The position numbers and the translations under genes were made by a program. Shown here piece after piece: positions 51,925-60,421 of a stretch of DNA of 64,000 bases (position 1 is the stretch's first letter; each line of letters opens with the position of its first letter). Origin of the DNA: Bacteroidia bacterium (lineage in GTDB: Bacteria > Bacteroidota > Bacteroidia > B-17B0 > Aurantibacillaceae). The notes under the pieces were generated by a model. That model made no database searches. It saw only the letters and a program-made list of their open reading frames with translations, and was not told the origin of the DNA. The stretch covers positions 62,001-126,000 of the forward strand of contig JAOAIP010000038.1 in assembly GCA_026414605.1 (NCBI GenBank), given 5' to 3'.

Positions 51925-54900
51925 ATGAAAAGTAGATATTGGTGTATCTTATGGATTTTATCTTTTATTAAAACATATACTCAAAATTTAAATTCATCCG
52001 AATATTTTCAACAACAAGTCAATTATAAAATATCCGTTCAATTAAACGATGTTCATCATAGTTTAAAAGGATTTGAAGAAATAGAGTACATCAATAACTC
52101 ACCAGACACACTTCGTTATATTTACTTTCACCTTTGGCCAAATGCATACAAAAATCAATCTACTTGTCTTGCCCAACAGCTCTTAAAATTTGGTGATAGA
52201 GATTTTTACTTTTCAAAACCCGAAGAAAGAGGTTATATTGACAGTTTAGATTTTCAAATCAATAATAACAAATGCCGATGGAAAACCTTAAAAGATACCA
52301 TTGATATTGCAGTGCTTTATTTAAATGAACCTTTATTACCACATCAATCTATCAAAATTACAACGCCTTTTTATGTCAAGATTCCTTCAGCCAAATTTTC
52401 CCGTTTAGGCCATCTTGGAAATGCGTATTATATTACACAATGGTATCCCAAGCCCGCAGTGTACGATCGCTATGGATGGCATCCTATGCCCTATCTTCAC
52501 AATGGAGAATTTTTTAGTGAATATGGGCAATACGATGTTCGCATCACATTGCCCAAAAATTATGTTCTTGCAGCAACAGGCAATAGAATTGCCGATGAGG
52601 AAGAAGAACAATTTTTAAACCAACGTATCCGACTGACGCAACATATCATTGCAAATGCAAAAGATACTGTTCTATCCGACAATTTTCCTGAAAGTAGTAA
52701 AGAATACAAAACAGTTCGTTTTATTGAAAACAATGTGCACGATTTTGCATGGTTTGCAGATAAAAGATTTTTAGTGCTTAAAGATGAAATTGAACTTTTT
52801 GAATCCAAAAAGAAAATTAATACGTGGCTTTATTTTACACCTAAAAACATAAATCTTTGGAAAAAAGCATTAGAATACATCAATGAAGCCACCTTGTTTT
52901 ATTCTTATTTTGTAGGCGATTATCCATACAACAATATTAGTGCTGTAGATGGAACTACGGCGGCAGGCGGAGGAATGGAATACCCCACCATCACACTAAT
53001 CAATCAATCATCTACTGACAAACAATTAGAAGAAACTATTGTGCACGAAGTAGGACACAATTGGTTTTATGGTATTCTTGGAACCAATGAAAGAGATTAT
53101 CCTGCAATGGATGAAGGTATAAATTCTTTTTATGAAATGCGATATTTGTATAAAAAATATCCTGAATTAAAATTATCCGAAACTTTTGGAATTCCACAAG
53201 GAAAAAAATTTTTAGGAATAGAAAAATTACCACAAAAAAAATACTATGAATGGAGTTACAAATTATTAGCCGCACACAATGCTGATATGCCCATTTTATG
53301 GCCATCTGAAAAATATACTGAATTAAATTCTGGTGGCATTGTTTATTGCAAAACAGCGTTTATAGTTGAGTATCTCAAAAATTTTTATGGTGAAGAAGTG
53401 TTTGATGAAGCAATGGCTTTTTATTTCAAAGCATTTAAATTCAAACATCCTTATCCCGAAGATTTTAAATTACTCTTGAATTATTTTGGTGGCGGTGATA
53501 ATATCCCTTTGCTTGAAAATATTATATTGACAAGAAAACATATTGATTACAAAATCTCAAAAATTAGAAAAAACGAAAACAATGTATATGAATTAACAAT
53601 CACGAATAAAGGTCAAATGACCGCTCCTATCGTCATACAAGCCATCAAAGACAACAAAGTGATATCAGAAATTTGGAAGAACAATATCACCCAAAAAGAA
53701 ACTATTTCATTCCCGCCATTGCAAGCCGATTACTTTAGGATTGATTACAATGAAATAACCCCCGATTTGAATCGCCGCAATAATACTATCAAAACCACAG
53801 GATTGTTCAAAAAAACAGAACCTTTGCAATTGAACTTTGGATGGAAAGTAGATGATTTTTATAAAACACAAGTGCATCATTCGCCCCTTGTGGCTTGGAA
53901 TTTCAACGATGGCACAATGATTGGTTGGGCTTTCTACAATTATGGCATTTTCCCAAAGAGAGTAGAAGGTTTTATTGCACCAATGTATGCACTCAAAAGC
54001 AAAACCATTGTAGGAAGCAGCGATGTATATTTTAATTTCTTTCCTGAAAAGAAAATTAAACTACTTCAATTTGGTGTGGCAACAAAGTCCTATTCTTATC
54101 TTTATGGAAAAACCATTGATAACAAAACCTATTTCAATCAGTATTCCAAAATTGAACCATACTTAAACATCTTATTTCAACAAAAAGATCCTACTAAAAA
54201 AGAACGTCATTACTTGACCCTCCGTTCAGTTATTTTATTGGATAGAGAATCATTACAACCTATATTAAACTTTACAGAAAAATCCTATTGGATGAATGAA
54301 TACAAATATACGTTTGAAAAAAATTCCGCCATTTCTCCATTTAGTATTGAACTCAAACTTCAACATAACAATGCGATAGCAAAGTCCTTTGTAACACTCA
54401 ATGGAAAATTTTACACAAACACAAAAAACTTTTTTGAATACAGAATTTTTGCAGGAAAATTTTTAAATGGCGTAAATATTTTAAATGCTCCTTATGCTTA
54501 TCGTCCATCAGGATATAGCAATACCCAAGATTACTTAATGGATTACTACTATTTTGGACGATATCAATACGATGTGTTCTATAGACAGCAATTTGTAGAA
54601 GCAGAAGGTGGATTAAAAGTATGGACGGCTCTTGGTTATTCTCAAGATTGGATGAGCAGTATCAATCTGTATTCTCCTTCCATTGCAGGATTTAGATTAT
54701 TTGCAGATTTAGTAGTATCTGATCAAAAATACTTAAATGTTTCCTCCAATACCTATTCCAAAGCACTTTACGATGCAGGTATTCAGTTTTCTGTAGGAAA
54801 ATTTTTGAACATTTATTTTCCCCTTTTGATGAGTGATGTGTTGAAAGATAATTTAAAACTCAATGGCTTTGAAAAATGGTTTCAATGGATTCGTTATTCT

Positions 54901-54954
54901 ATTCATCTCAATCGTATCAATCCAAGATTTGAAGCCACTAAAAGAATAGAGTAA
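51925..54954 (+). CDS. M1-family zinc metallopeptidase with large C-terminal, possibly beta-barrel, region
   Basis: A 1,009-residue exported peptidase. A short hydrophobic start (YWCILWILSFIKTYTQ) acts as signal. The N-terminal M1 beta domain has a HHSLKGFEEIEYIN-type opening and YFHLWPNAY; the catalytic domain holds the exopeptidase-like GGMEYPTITL (about 351) and the zinc site HEVGHNWFYG with the third ligand in AMDEGINSFYE (18 residues on). From about residue 630 to 1009 the sequence changes to alternating aromatic beta strands with short turns (WAFYNYGIFPKRVEGFIAP, FLNIYFPLLMS, IRYSIHLNRINPRF), which looks like an outer-membrane beta-barrel. Probable role: peptide breakdown at the cell surface. 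Confidence 0.87.
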   Translation: MKSRYWCILWILSFIKTYTQNLNSSEYFQQQVNYKISVQLNDVHHSLKGFEEIEYINNSPDTLRYIYFHLWPNAYKNQSTCLAQQLLKFGDRDFYFSKPEERGYIDSLDFQINNNKCRWKTLKDTIDIAVLYLNEPLLPHQSIKITTPFYVKIPSAKFSRLGHLGNAYYITQWYPKPAVYDRYGWHPMPYLHNGEFFSEYGQYDVRITLPKNYVLAATGNRIADEEEEQFLNQRIRLTQHIIANAKDTVLSDNFPESSKEYKTVRFIENNVHDFAWFADKRFLVLKDEIELFESKKKINTWLYFTPKNINLWKKALEYINEATLFYSYFVGDYPYNNISAVDGTTAAGGGMEYPTITLINQSSTDKQLEETIVHEVGHNWFYGILGTNERDYPAMDEGINSFYEMRYLYKKYPELKLSETFGIPQGKKFLGIEKLPQKKYYEWSYKLLAAHNADMPILWPSEKYTELNSGGIVYCKTAFIVEYLKNFYGEEVFDEAMAFYFKAFKFKHPYPEDFKLLLNYFGGGDNIPLLENIILTRKHIDYKISKIRKNENNVYELTITNKGQMTAPIVIQAIKDNKVISEIWKNNITQKETISFPPLQADYFRIDYNEITPDLNRRNNTIKTTGLFKKTEPLQLNFGWKVDDFYKTQVHHSPLVAWNFNDGTMIGWAFYNYGIFPKRVEGFIAPMYALKSKTIVGSSDVYFNFFPEKKIKLLQFGVATKSYSYLYGKTIDNKTYFNQYSKIEPYLNILFQQKDPTKKERHYLTLRSVILLDRESLQPILNFTEKSYWMNEYKYTFEKNSAISPFSIELKLQHNNAIAKSFVTLNGKFYTNTKNFFEYRIFAGKFLNGVNILNAPYAYRPSGYSNTQDYLMDYYYFGRYQYDVFYRQQFVEAEGGLKVWTALGYSQDWMSSINLYSPSIAGFRLFADLVVSDQKYLNVSSNTYSKALYDAGIQFSVGKFLNIYFPLLMSDVLKDNLKLNGFEKWFQWIRYSIHLNRINPRFEATKRIE

Positions 54955-55034
54955 ATTTTTATACATTCACATATACACATAACTCTATTCTTGTTCTAAC
55001 ATTTTTTAATTTTACCATTGTATAAATTATTTCT

Positions 55035-55042
55035 TATACTTG
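55035..55042 (+). promoter_or_regulatory. -7 box of the parvulin gene
   Basis: TATACTTG followed by C, near match to TAnnTTTG. Transcription would begin near 55049, after the TTG at 55040 that opens the longer frame, so the ATG at 55064 is the start. Confidence 0.5.
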
Positions 55043-55063
55043 CACTCCGCAAAAAATCATCGT

Positions 55064-57160
55064 ATGAAAAAAACAGCATTTTCTTTGTTAGTTAGTATTA
55101 CAGCATATTCATTGGCTCAAAATAATGACCCTATTGTAATGAAGATAGGTGGAAGACCTATTCCTAAATCTGAATTTAAAGCATTATATCACAAAAACAA
55201 CAGCAAATCATTAGATAAAAAAAATGTAGAAGAATACGCTCAAATGTTTGCCCTCTACAAAATGAAAGTGTATGAAGCAGAAGCAAATGGATTAGACACA
55301 ACACTCCAATTCAAAAATGAATTTAATAGTTATAAAAAACAATTAGCCACTCCTTATTTGAGCGATAAAAACACCAGTGAATCGGTTGTAAAAGAAGCAT
55401 ACGACAGATTAAAAACAGAAGTTAAAGCCGCTCATATTCTTATTCGTTGTAAAGAAGATGATTTGCCCAAAGATACATTAGAAGCGTGGACAAGAGCATA
55501 TCTTATTCGTAATGCACTCTTAGGAAAACTCCCTACCGCCAAAGAAATTGCTGATTATGATAAACTCCTTCGCAATTCATCTTATATTCAATCCGATTTC
55601 AGAAAGAAAGATAGTGCTGTTTACAAAGCCAAACTCAACTCCGTTAAAAACCTATCACAATACATCAAAGAAGCCAAAGAAGATAAATTTTTAGAAGTTG
55701 CACCCAAAACATCCGACGACCCATCTGTTTTAGATAACAAAGGAATGCTTGGTTATTTCTCTGCCTTTGATATGGTGTATCCTTTTGAATCTGCGGCGTA
55801 TAACACAAAAGTCGGTGATATTGCCCCTCTTGTTCGTACAAAATATGGTTATCATATTGTAAAAGTATATGACAAAAGACCTTCTCGTGGCGAAATTCAA
55901 GTGGCACACCTGATGGTAAAATTCCCCAAAGATGCTACTCCCGAAGATAAAGAAAACGCTCGCAAAAAAATTTTTGAAATCTACCAAAAAATAAAAAACA
56001 AAGACATCCCTTTTGAAGAAGCCGTTAAACAATACTCAGATGACGAACAAAGCAAAATGAGAAATGGAATGCTACCACCTTTTAAATCAGGTCGTTATCC
56101 CGAATCGTTTGAAACCGCTGCCTTTGCACTACAAAACGATGGAGACATTTCCGAACCTGTTGAAACTCCTTATGGATGGCATATTATTAAAAGAATAGGA
56201 CTTAAACTTTTACCTCCCTTTGATGCTATACAAAAAGAACTTCGTGCAAAAATTCAAAAAGATGCTCGTGGTTTAGCAGGACAAAAAGCACTAATTGCCA
56301 AAGTAAAACAAGAATGCAACTTTACAGAAAACATTAAAAATAGAGACCAGATATTAAAATATCTTGATTCTTCTTATTTAAGTGCTCAATGGAGTGCAGA
56401 CAAAGTAAAACCTATAGAAAATTTAGAACTCATTAAATTGTGTGATAAAAAATATACTGTAAAAGATTTTGCTCAATACCTTGAATCGCAAATGATAGTA
56501 AGAAGTCCTACAGATTTAAAAGGATTAATGGAAAACATCTATGCTAAATGGAGAGATAAAGTAGTTATTGATTTTGAAGAAGAACGACTTCCCCAAAAAT
56601 ACCCTGAATACAAACAGCAAATCAATGAATATAGAGATGGCATTTTGTTATTTGATATTACCGACAGAAGCGTATGGAGTAAAGCCGTTAAAGACACTGC
56701 TGGACTAAGACAATTTTATGAAAAAAATAAAGACAAATATATGTGGAAAGAAAGAGCCGATATTACCATCTTCAAATGTGCGGATGAAAAAATTGCAAAA
56801 GAAGTAAGAAAGTTGTTACAAAAAAATAAATCCGAAAAAGAGATATTAGATGCTATCAATAAAAAATCTCAACTCAATCTTTCTACTTACAACTTAGTTG
56901 TATTAAAAGGTGAAAATCCATTGGTAGATAAATATTGGAAAGAAGGCATCATCCCTGAAAACAATAACAACACCAATGAAAAAAAGATAGAAGTAATTAA
57001 AATCAACAAGATACTTCCTCCATCTCCAAAAACATTGATGGAAGCCAAAGGTCAAGTGATTGCAGATTATCAAAATTATTTAGAAAAAGAATGGTTGGAT
57101 TACCTAAAGAAAAAATACCCTGTTGAAATCAATTATGAGGTCTTAAAGACCATTCAATAA
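55064..57160 (+). CDS. Periplasmic peptidyl-prolyl isomerase with two parvulin domains (SurA/PpiD-like)
   Basis: A 698-residue chaperone with signal peptide MKKTAFSLLVSITAYSLA. The N-terminal chaperone part includes KIGGRPIPKSEFKALYHK and a long helix. Parvulin domain 1 starts VKAAHILIRCKEDD (about 125) and ends TKYGYHIVKVYDKRPS; it holds a large helical insertion. Domain 2 starts IQVAHLMVKFPKDATPEDKE (about 275), with YSDDEQSKMRNGMLPPFKSG and TPYGWHIIKRI. A C-terminal region of about 300 residues has no clear domain. It likely assists folding of outer-membrane proteins. No membrane anchor as in PpiD, so the SurA type is closer. Confidence 0.88.
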   Translation: MKKTAFSLLVSITAYSLAQNNDPIVMKIGGRPIPKSEFKALYHKNNSKSLDKKNVEEYAQMFALYKMKVYEAEANGLDTTLQFKNEFNSYKKQLATPYLSDKNTSESVVKEAYDRLKTEVKAAHILIRCKEDDLPKDTLEAWTRAYLIRNALLGKLPTAKEIADYDKLLRNSSYIQSDFRKKDSAVYKAKLNSVKNLSQYIKEAKEDKFLEVAPKTSDDPSVLDNKGMLGYFSAFDMVYPFESAAYNTKVGDIAPLVRTKYGYHIVKVYDKRPSRGEIQVAHLMVKFPKDATPEDKENARKKIFEIYQKIKNKDIPFEEAVKQYSDDEQSKMRNGMLPPFKSGRYPESFETAAFALQNDGDISEPVETPYGWHIIKRIGLKLLPPFDAIQKELRAKIQKDARGLAGQKALIAKVKQECNFTENIKNRDQILKYLDSSYLSAQWSADKVKPIENLELIKLCDKKYTVKDFAQYLESQMIVRSPTDLKGLMENIYAKWRDKVVIDFEEERLPQKYPEYKQQINEYRDGILLFDITDRSVWSKAVKDTAGLRQFYEKNKDKYMWKERADITIFKCADEKIAKEVRKLLQKNKSEKEILDAINKKSQLNLSTYNLVVLKGENPLVDKYWKEGIIPENNNNTNEKKIEVIKINKILPPSPKTLMEAKGQVIADYQNYLEKEWLDYLKKKYPVEINYEVLKTIQ

Positions 57161-57193
57161 ATTTACATTACCCAAATTCACACTCAAATTAAA

Positions 57194-57221
57194 AAAGCCC
57201 TTCATACGAAGGGCTTTTTGA
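57194..57221. terminator. Bidirectional intrinsic terminator between the parvulin gene and cysS
   Basis: AAAGCCCTTC-ATAC-GAAGGGCTTT has A-rich sequence on the left and T-rich on the right, so it can terminate both convergent transcripts. It lies 34 bases after one stop and 22 after the other. Confidence 0.85.
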
Positions 57222-57242
57222 TTTTTAAGGCAATATTCGTTT

Positions 57243-58712
57243 TTATTTCATACTCCATCGTGTTCCTTCAGCCGTGTCTTTAATCACTATACCTATTGAC
57301 TCTAATTTGTTTCTAATCGCATCCGATAAAGTATAGTTTTTATTCTTCTTGGCTTCTGAACGAATTTCTAAAACAATTTCTACTAATGCTTTCAGTTTTT
57401 GAAGTACAGCGTCATTATTTGCATCTCTTTGTGGAATACCAAGAATTTCATAGAAAAAATCATTGAATAATTTTTTTAATTCTTCAATATCCTTTGCCGA
57501 TAGTTGTACTTGTCCTTCATTGGCTTTATTAATCCATTTTGCTATTTCAAAAAGTTCAGCAATTAATACAGCCGTATTCAAATCATCATTCATAGCATCA
57601 TAGCACTTTTGTCGGAATGCCTGTATATCTATTGATGAGGATTCTGCGGGCTTTAAAGTAGTTAATAACTCAAAACTTTCTATCAAACGTTGATATCCTT
57701 TTTCTGCTGCATTTAAAGCATCTAAGGTAATATCTAAGGTGCTTCTGTAGTGCGTTTGCATCATAAAAAAGCGAATTACCGATGGGCTGAATCCTTTGGG
57801 AATAAGGGGATTAGTGCCATTAATTAATTCTAATGGTAAAACTACATTCCCAAGTGATTTGCTCATTTTCTTGCCATTTAAGGTAAGCATATTGGTATGC
57901 AACCAATAGCGTGCCGGTTGTTTACCGCAATAAGCAATGTTTTGGGCAATTTCATTCGTATGATGCGTGGGGGCTAAATCCATTCCGCCTCCATGAATAT
58001 CAAATTGTTCTCCAAGATATTTCGTGCTCATCGCCGAGCATTCAATGTGCCATCCTGGAAACCCCTTTCCCCATGGGCTATTCCATTGCATTAAATGTTG
58101 CGGCTTGGCTTTAATCCAAAGTGCGAAATCCAAACGTCCTCGTTTTTCGTCTTGTCCCTCCAATTCCCGAGTATTGTTAAGTAGTTCTTCTAAATTTCTT
58201 CCTGTGAGAGCAGTATAATCATAATGTTGAGCAAATTTTTCTACATCAAAATAAACCGTTCCATTGACTTCGTATGCCCAGCCGTTTTTGAGAATTTGCA
58301 TTGCCATTTCTTGTTGTTCCAAAATATGTCCCGTAGCCGTTGGCTCAATAGATGGAGGCAATACATTAAAGATACGCATTATTTCATGAAAAGAAACCGT
58401 GTATTTTTGGACAATTTCCATTGGTTCTAAACGTTCTAAAACAGCACGTTTGGATATTTTATCTTCATCTGAATCATCTTCCAAATGTCCTGCATCTGTG
58501 ATATTTCTTACATATCGGACTTTGTAATCAAGATGTTTTAAATAACGAAATAAGACATCAAAAGATATAAATGTTCTTACATTTCCTAAATGCACATCGT
58601 TGTATACAGTAGGACCACAAACATACATTCCTACAAATGGTGGATTAAGAGGAGTAAATAATTCTTTCTTTCGTGTAAGTGTATTGTACAAATACAATTT
58701 TTGATTCTGCAT
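57243..58712 (-). CDS. cysS: Cysteinyl-tRNA synthetase
   Basis: A 489-residue class I synthetase. It has the HIGH-equivalent PTVYNDVHLGN with preceding zinc ligand Cys in YVCGPTVY (about residue 30), the zinc-site segment PGWHIECSAMS, HGGGMDLAPTHHTNEIAQ and the KMSKSLGN loop (about 270), then the helical anticodon-binding region. The frame extends to a GTG at 58733, but a consensus -7 box covers that position, so ATG 58712 (MQNQKLYLYNT) is the start. Convergent with the parvulin gene across a shared terminator. Confidence 0.96.
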   Translation of the reverse strand: MQNQKLYLYNTLTRKKELFTPLNPPFVGMYVCGPTVYNDVHLGNVRTFISFDVLFRYLKHLDYKVRYVRNITDAGHLEDDSDEDKISKRAVLERLEPMEIVQKYTVSFHEIMRIFNVLPPSIEPTATGHILEQQEMAMQILKNGWAYEVNGTVYFDVEKFAQHYDYTALTGRNLEELLNNTRELEGQDEKRGRLDFALWIKAKPQHLMQWNSPWGKGFPGWHIECSAMSTKYLGEQFDIHGGGMDLAPTHHTNEIAQNIAYCGKQPARYWLHTNMLTLNGKKMSKSLGNVVLPLELINGTNPLIPKGFSPSVIRFFMMQTHYRSTLDITLDALNAAEKGYQRLIESFELLTTLKPAESSSIDIQAFRQKCYDAMNDDLNTAVLIAELFEIAKWINKANEGQVQLSAKDIEELKKLFNDFFYEILGIPQRDANNDAVLQKLKALVEIVLEIRSEAKKNKNYTLSDAIRNKLESIGIVIKDTAEGTRWSMK

Positions 58713-58730
58713 AGTTTCAATTTTCACGCT

Positions 58731-58738
58731 CAAAGTTA
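58731..58738 (-). promoter_or_regulatory. -7 box of cysS
   Basis: On the minus strand TAACTTTG matches TAnnTTTG. It lies on the GTG at 58733, which therefore cannot be the start codon of cysS. Confidence 0.55.
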
Positions 58739-58856
58739 GGAAATAATTTTTTGAGAAATGGATGGATAAAGATTATCAACATCTCCAAAAATGATATTTC
58801 TCAATCATACTCTATAAATTTTGTTAATCCCTTTATACTTGTATTATTTTATTCAT

Positions 58857-58864
58857 TACATTTG
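58857..58864 (+). promoter_or_regulatory. -7 box before the small membrane protein and RND operon
   Basis: TACATTTG followed by CC matches TAnnTTTG, 18 bases before the GTG at 58883. Confidence 0.45.
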
Positions 58865-58882
58865 CCCGCACAAAATTATTGA

Positions 58883-59242
58883 GTGAAACAAACTACACTA
58901 CATAAACTTTTAGGAACTGTTTTATTAATAGTAGTGTTTTTGTCCTTATTAGTTAATGTTTACAATTATATTACTTTTGCCACAAAACATTTTCAATCTG
59001 TAAATACTACAATTGTTACACCTTCTGATACCTCTACCCCAAGCGATTTTAATTTTATTTCAGAAGAAGAAAGAGATGAAGAAGAAATTGTTTTAAACGC
59101 ACCATTATTTATACTTTCTTTTTTCACATTACTCACATTACTGTTTTTAAATCTTTCCAATAAATTTGTTTCATCAAATATCCTTTCATTTCCAGTATTA
59201 AAAGCCCCTCTTTTTATTTACATCTGTAACTTGAGAAATTAA
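58883..59242 (+). CDS. Small two-helix membrane protein upstream of the RND efflux genes
   Basis: A 119-residue protein starting at GTG (58883), right after a -7 box. It has an N-terminal helix (LLGTVLLIVVFLSLLVNVYNYI), a polar, Thr/Ser-rich then acidic loop (SEEERDEEEIV) and a second helix (LFILSFFTLLTLLFLNL), with a short hydrophobic C-terminus. I know no family. It is 72 bases before the efflux adaptor and may share its transcript, but codon usage is as AT-rich as the upstream genes, unlike the efflux genes. A leader or unrelated small envelope protein are both possible. Confidence 0.5.
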   Translation: MKQTTLHKLLGTVLLIVVFLSLLVNVYNYITFATKHFQSVNTTIVTPSDTSTPSDFNFISEEERDEEEIVLNAPLFILSFFTLLTLLFLNLSNKFVSSNILSFPVLKAPLFIYICNLRN

Positions 59243-59314
59243 TATCAGTTAAAAATTTCTCTCATTCTTAATTTCAATTTTCCACCAATAACATTCAATT
59301 AAAATTTTATTACT

Positions 59315-60403
59315 ATGCTAAAAAAGTATTTAGCGTATGCTGCATCAGCATTGATAGGGATTAACTTAGTAGCATGCCATTCTGAAAAACCGGAAGATGA
59401 AACCGTTATTTTTGAAATAACAACGCCGCTGAAAAAAGACACGGTTATTACGCGTCCCTATGTGGGCGTTGTGTATGCCCATCAACACACGGAAATACGG
59501 GCGTTGGAAAAAGGGTACCTGGAAAAAATCTATGTAGATGAAGGTAAGCCCGTCAAGCAAGGGCAAATTATGTTTCAAATTTTGCCTATTGTTTATCAGG
59601 CAGAACGGGATAAAGCCCTTGCCGAAGTAAATTATGCAGAAGTAGAATATCAGAACGCCAAGCAATTGGCTGAAAAAAATGTGATTTCTCCGAATGAATT
59701 AGCACTTGCCAAAGCCAAACTGGAAAAAGCCAAAGCGGAATTAGCCCTGGCAGAAGCACACCTGAAATTTACAAACATCACAGCGCCGTTTGACGGACTT
59801 ATGGATAAATATTACGTGCGGCTGGGGGCCTTGCTGGACGAAGGAGATATTCTTACCACCTTATCGGATATTTCAAAACTTTGGGTTTATTTTAATGTTC
59901 CCGAAGCAGAATACTTAAATTTCAAAAAGCACTACAACCTTGACAGCACCATTCGTGTTAAATTCCTAATGGCAAACGGTGAGATCTTTCCTTACGACGG
60001 CGTCATTGAAACCATTGAAGCGGATTTTGATAACGAAACAGGAAATATCGCATTCAGAGCGGGTTTCCCAAATCCAAAAGGATTGCTACGACACGGTGAA
60101 ACCGGAAATATCTTGTTTCCAATCCCATATAAAAATGTAGTTCTTGTTCCGCAAAAAGCCACCTTTGAAATTTTGGAAAAAAAGTTTGTATATGTTGTAG
60201 ATAACAACAATGTCGTGCATCAGAGAGAAATTGAATTAGGGGGCGAATTACAGGATATCTTCATTGTAAAAAACGGATTAAACGGAAATGAAAAAATATT
60301 ACTGGAAGGAATACGAAAAGTTAAGGATGGAGACAAACTGAAAGAATTCAAATTTATTCCTGCTGATAAAGTATATAACAACTTGAAAACTTACGCCGAA
60401 TAA
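59315..60403 (+). CDS. RND efflux periplasmic adaptor (AcrA/MexA-like lipoprotein)
   Basis: A 362-residue membrane-fusion lipoprotein (lipobox LVAC, Cys21). It shows the adaptor order: beta-barrel strand, lipoyl half EIRALEKGYLEKIYVDEGKPVKQGQIMFQI, a coiled-coil hairpin with AEVEYQNAKQLAEKNVISPNELALAKAKLEKAKAEL-type heptads, second lipoyl half LKFTNITAPFDGLMDKYYVRLGALL, then barrel and membrane-proximal domains. It links the inner-membrane pump encoded 18 bases downstream to an outer-membrane channel. The substrate (drugs, dyes, bile-like compounds) is not evident. Base composition is clearly less AT-rich than in the neighbours upstream. Confidence 0.92.
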   Translation: MLKKYLAYAASALIGINLVACHSEKPEDETVIFEITTPLKKDTVITRPYVGVVYAHQHTEIRALEKGYLEKIYVDEGKPVKQGQIMFQILPIVYQAERDKALAEVNYAEVEYQNAKQLAEKNVISPNELALAKAKLEKAKAELALAEAHLKFTNITAPFDGLMDKYYVRLGALLDEGDILTTLSDISKLWVYFNVPEAEYLNFKKHYNLDSTIRVKFLMANGEIFPYDGVIETIEADFDNETGNIAFRAGFPNPKGLLRHGETGNILFPIPYKNVVLVPQKATFEILEKKFVYVVDNNNVVHQREIELGGELQDIFIVKNGLNGNEKILLEGIRKVKDGDKLKEFKFIPADKVYNNLKTYAE

Positions 60404-60421
60404 TTCATCAAACAAAAAACT

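Noticed and set aside
55040-55063. Upstream TTG start of the parvulin protein
   Set aside because: It lies on the -7 box and would place residues before a clean signal peptide starting at ATG 55064.
58713-58733. GTG start of cysS at 58733
   Set aside because: A consensus -7 box covers this codon, and the family start matches the ATG at 58712.
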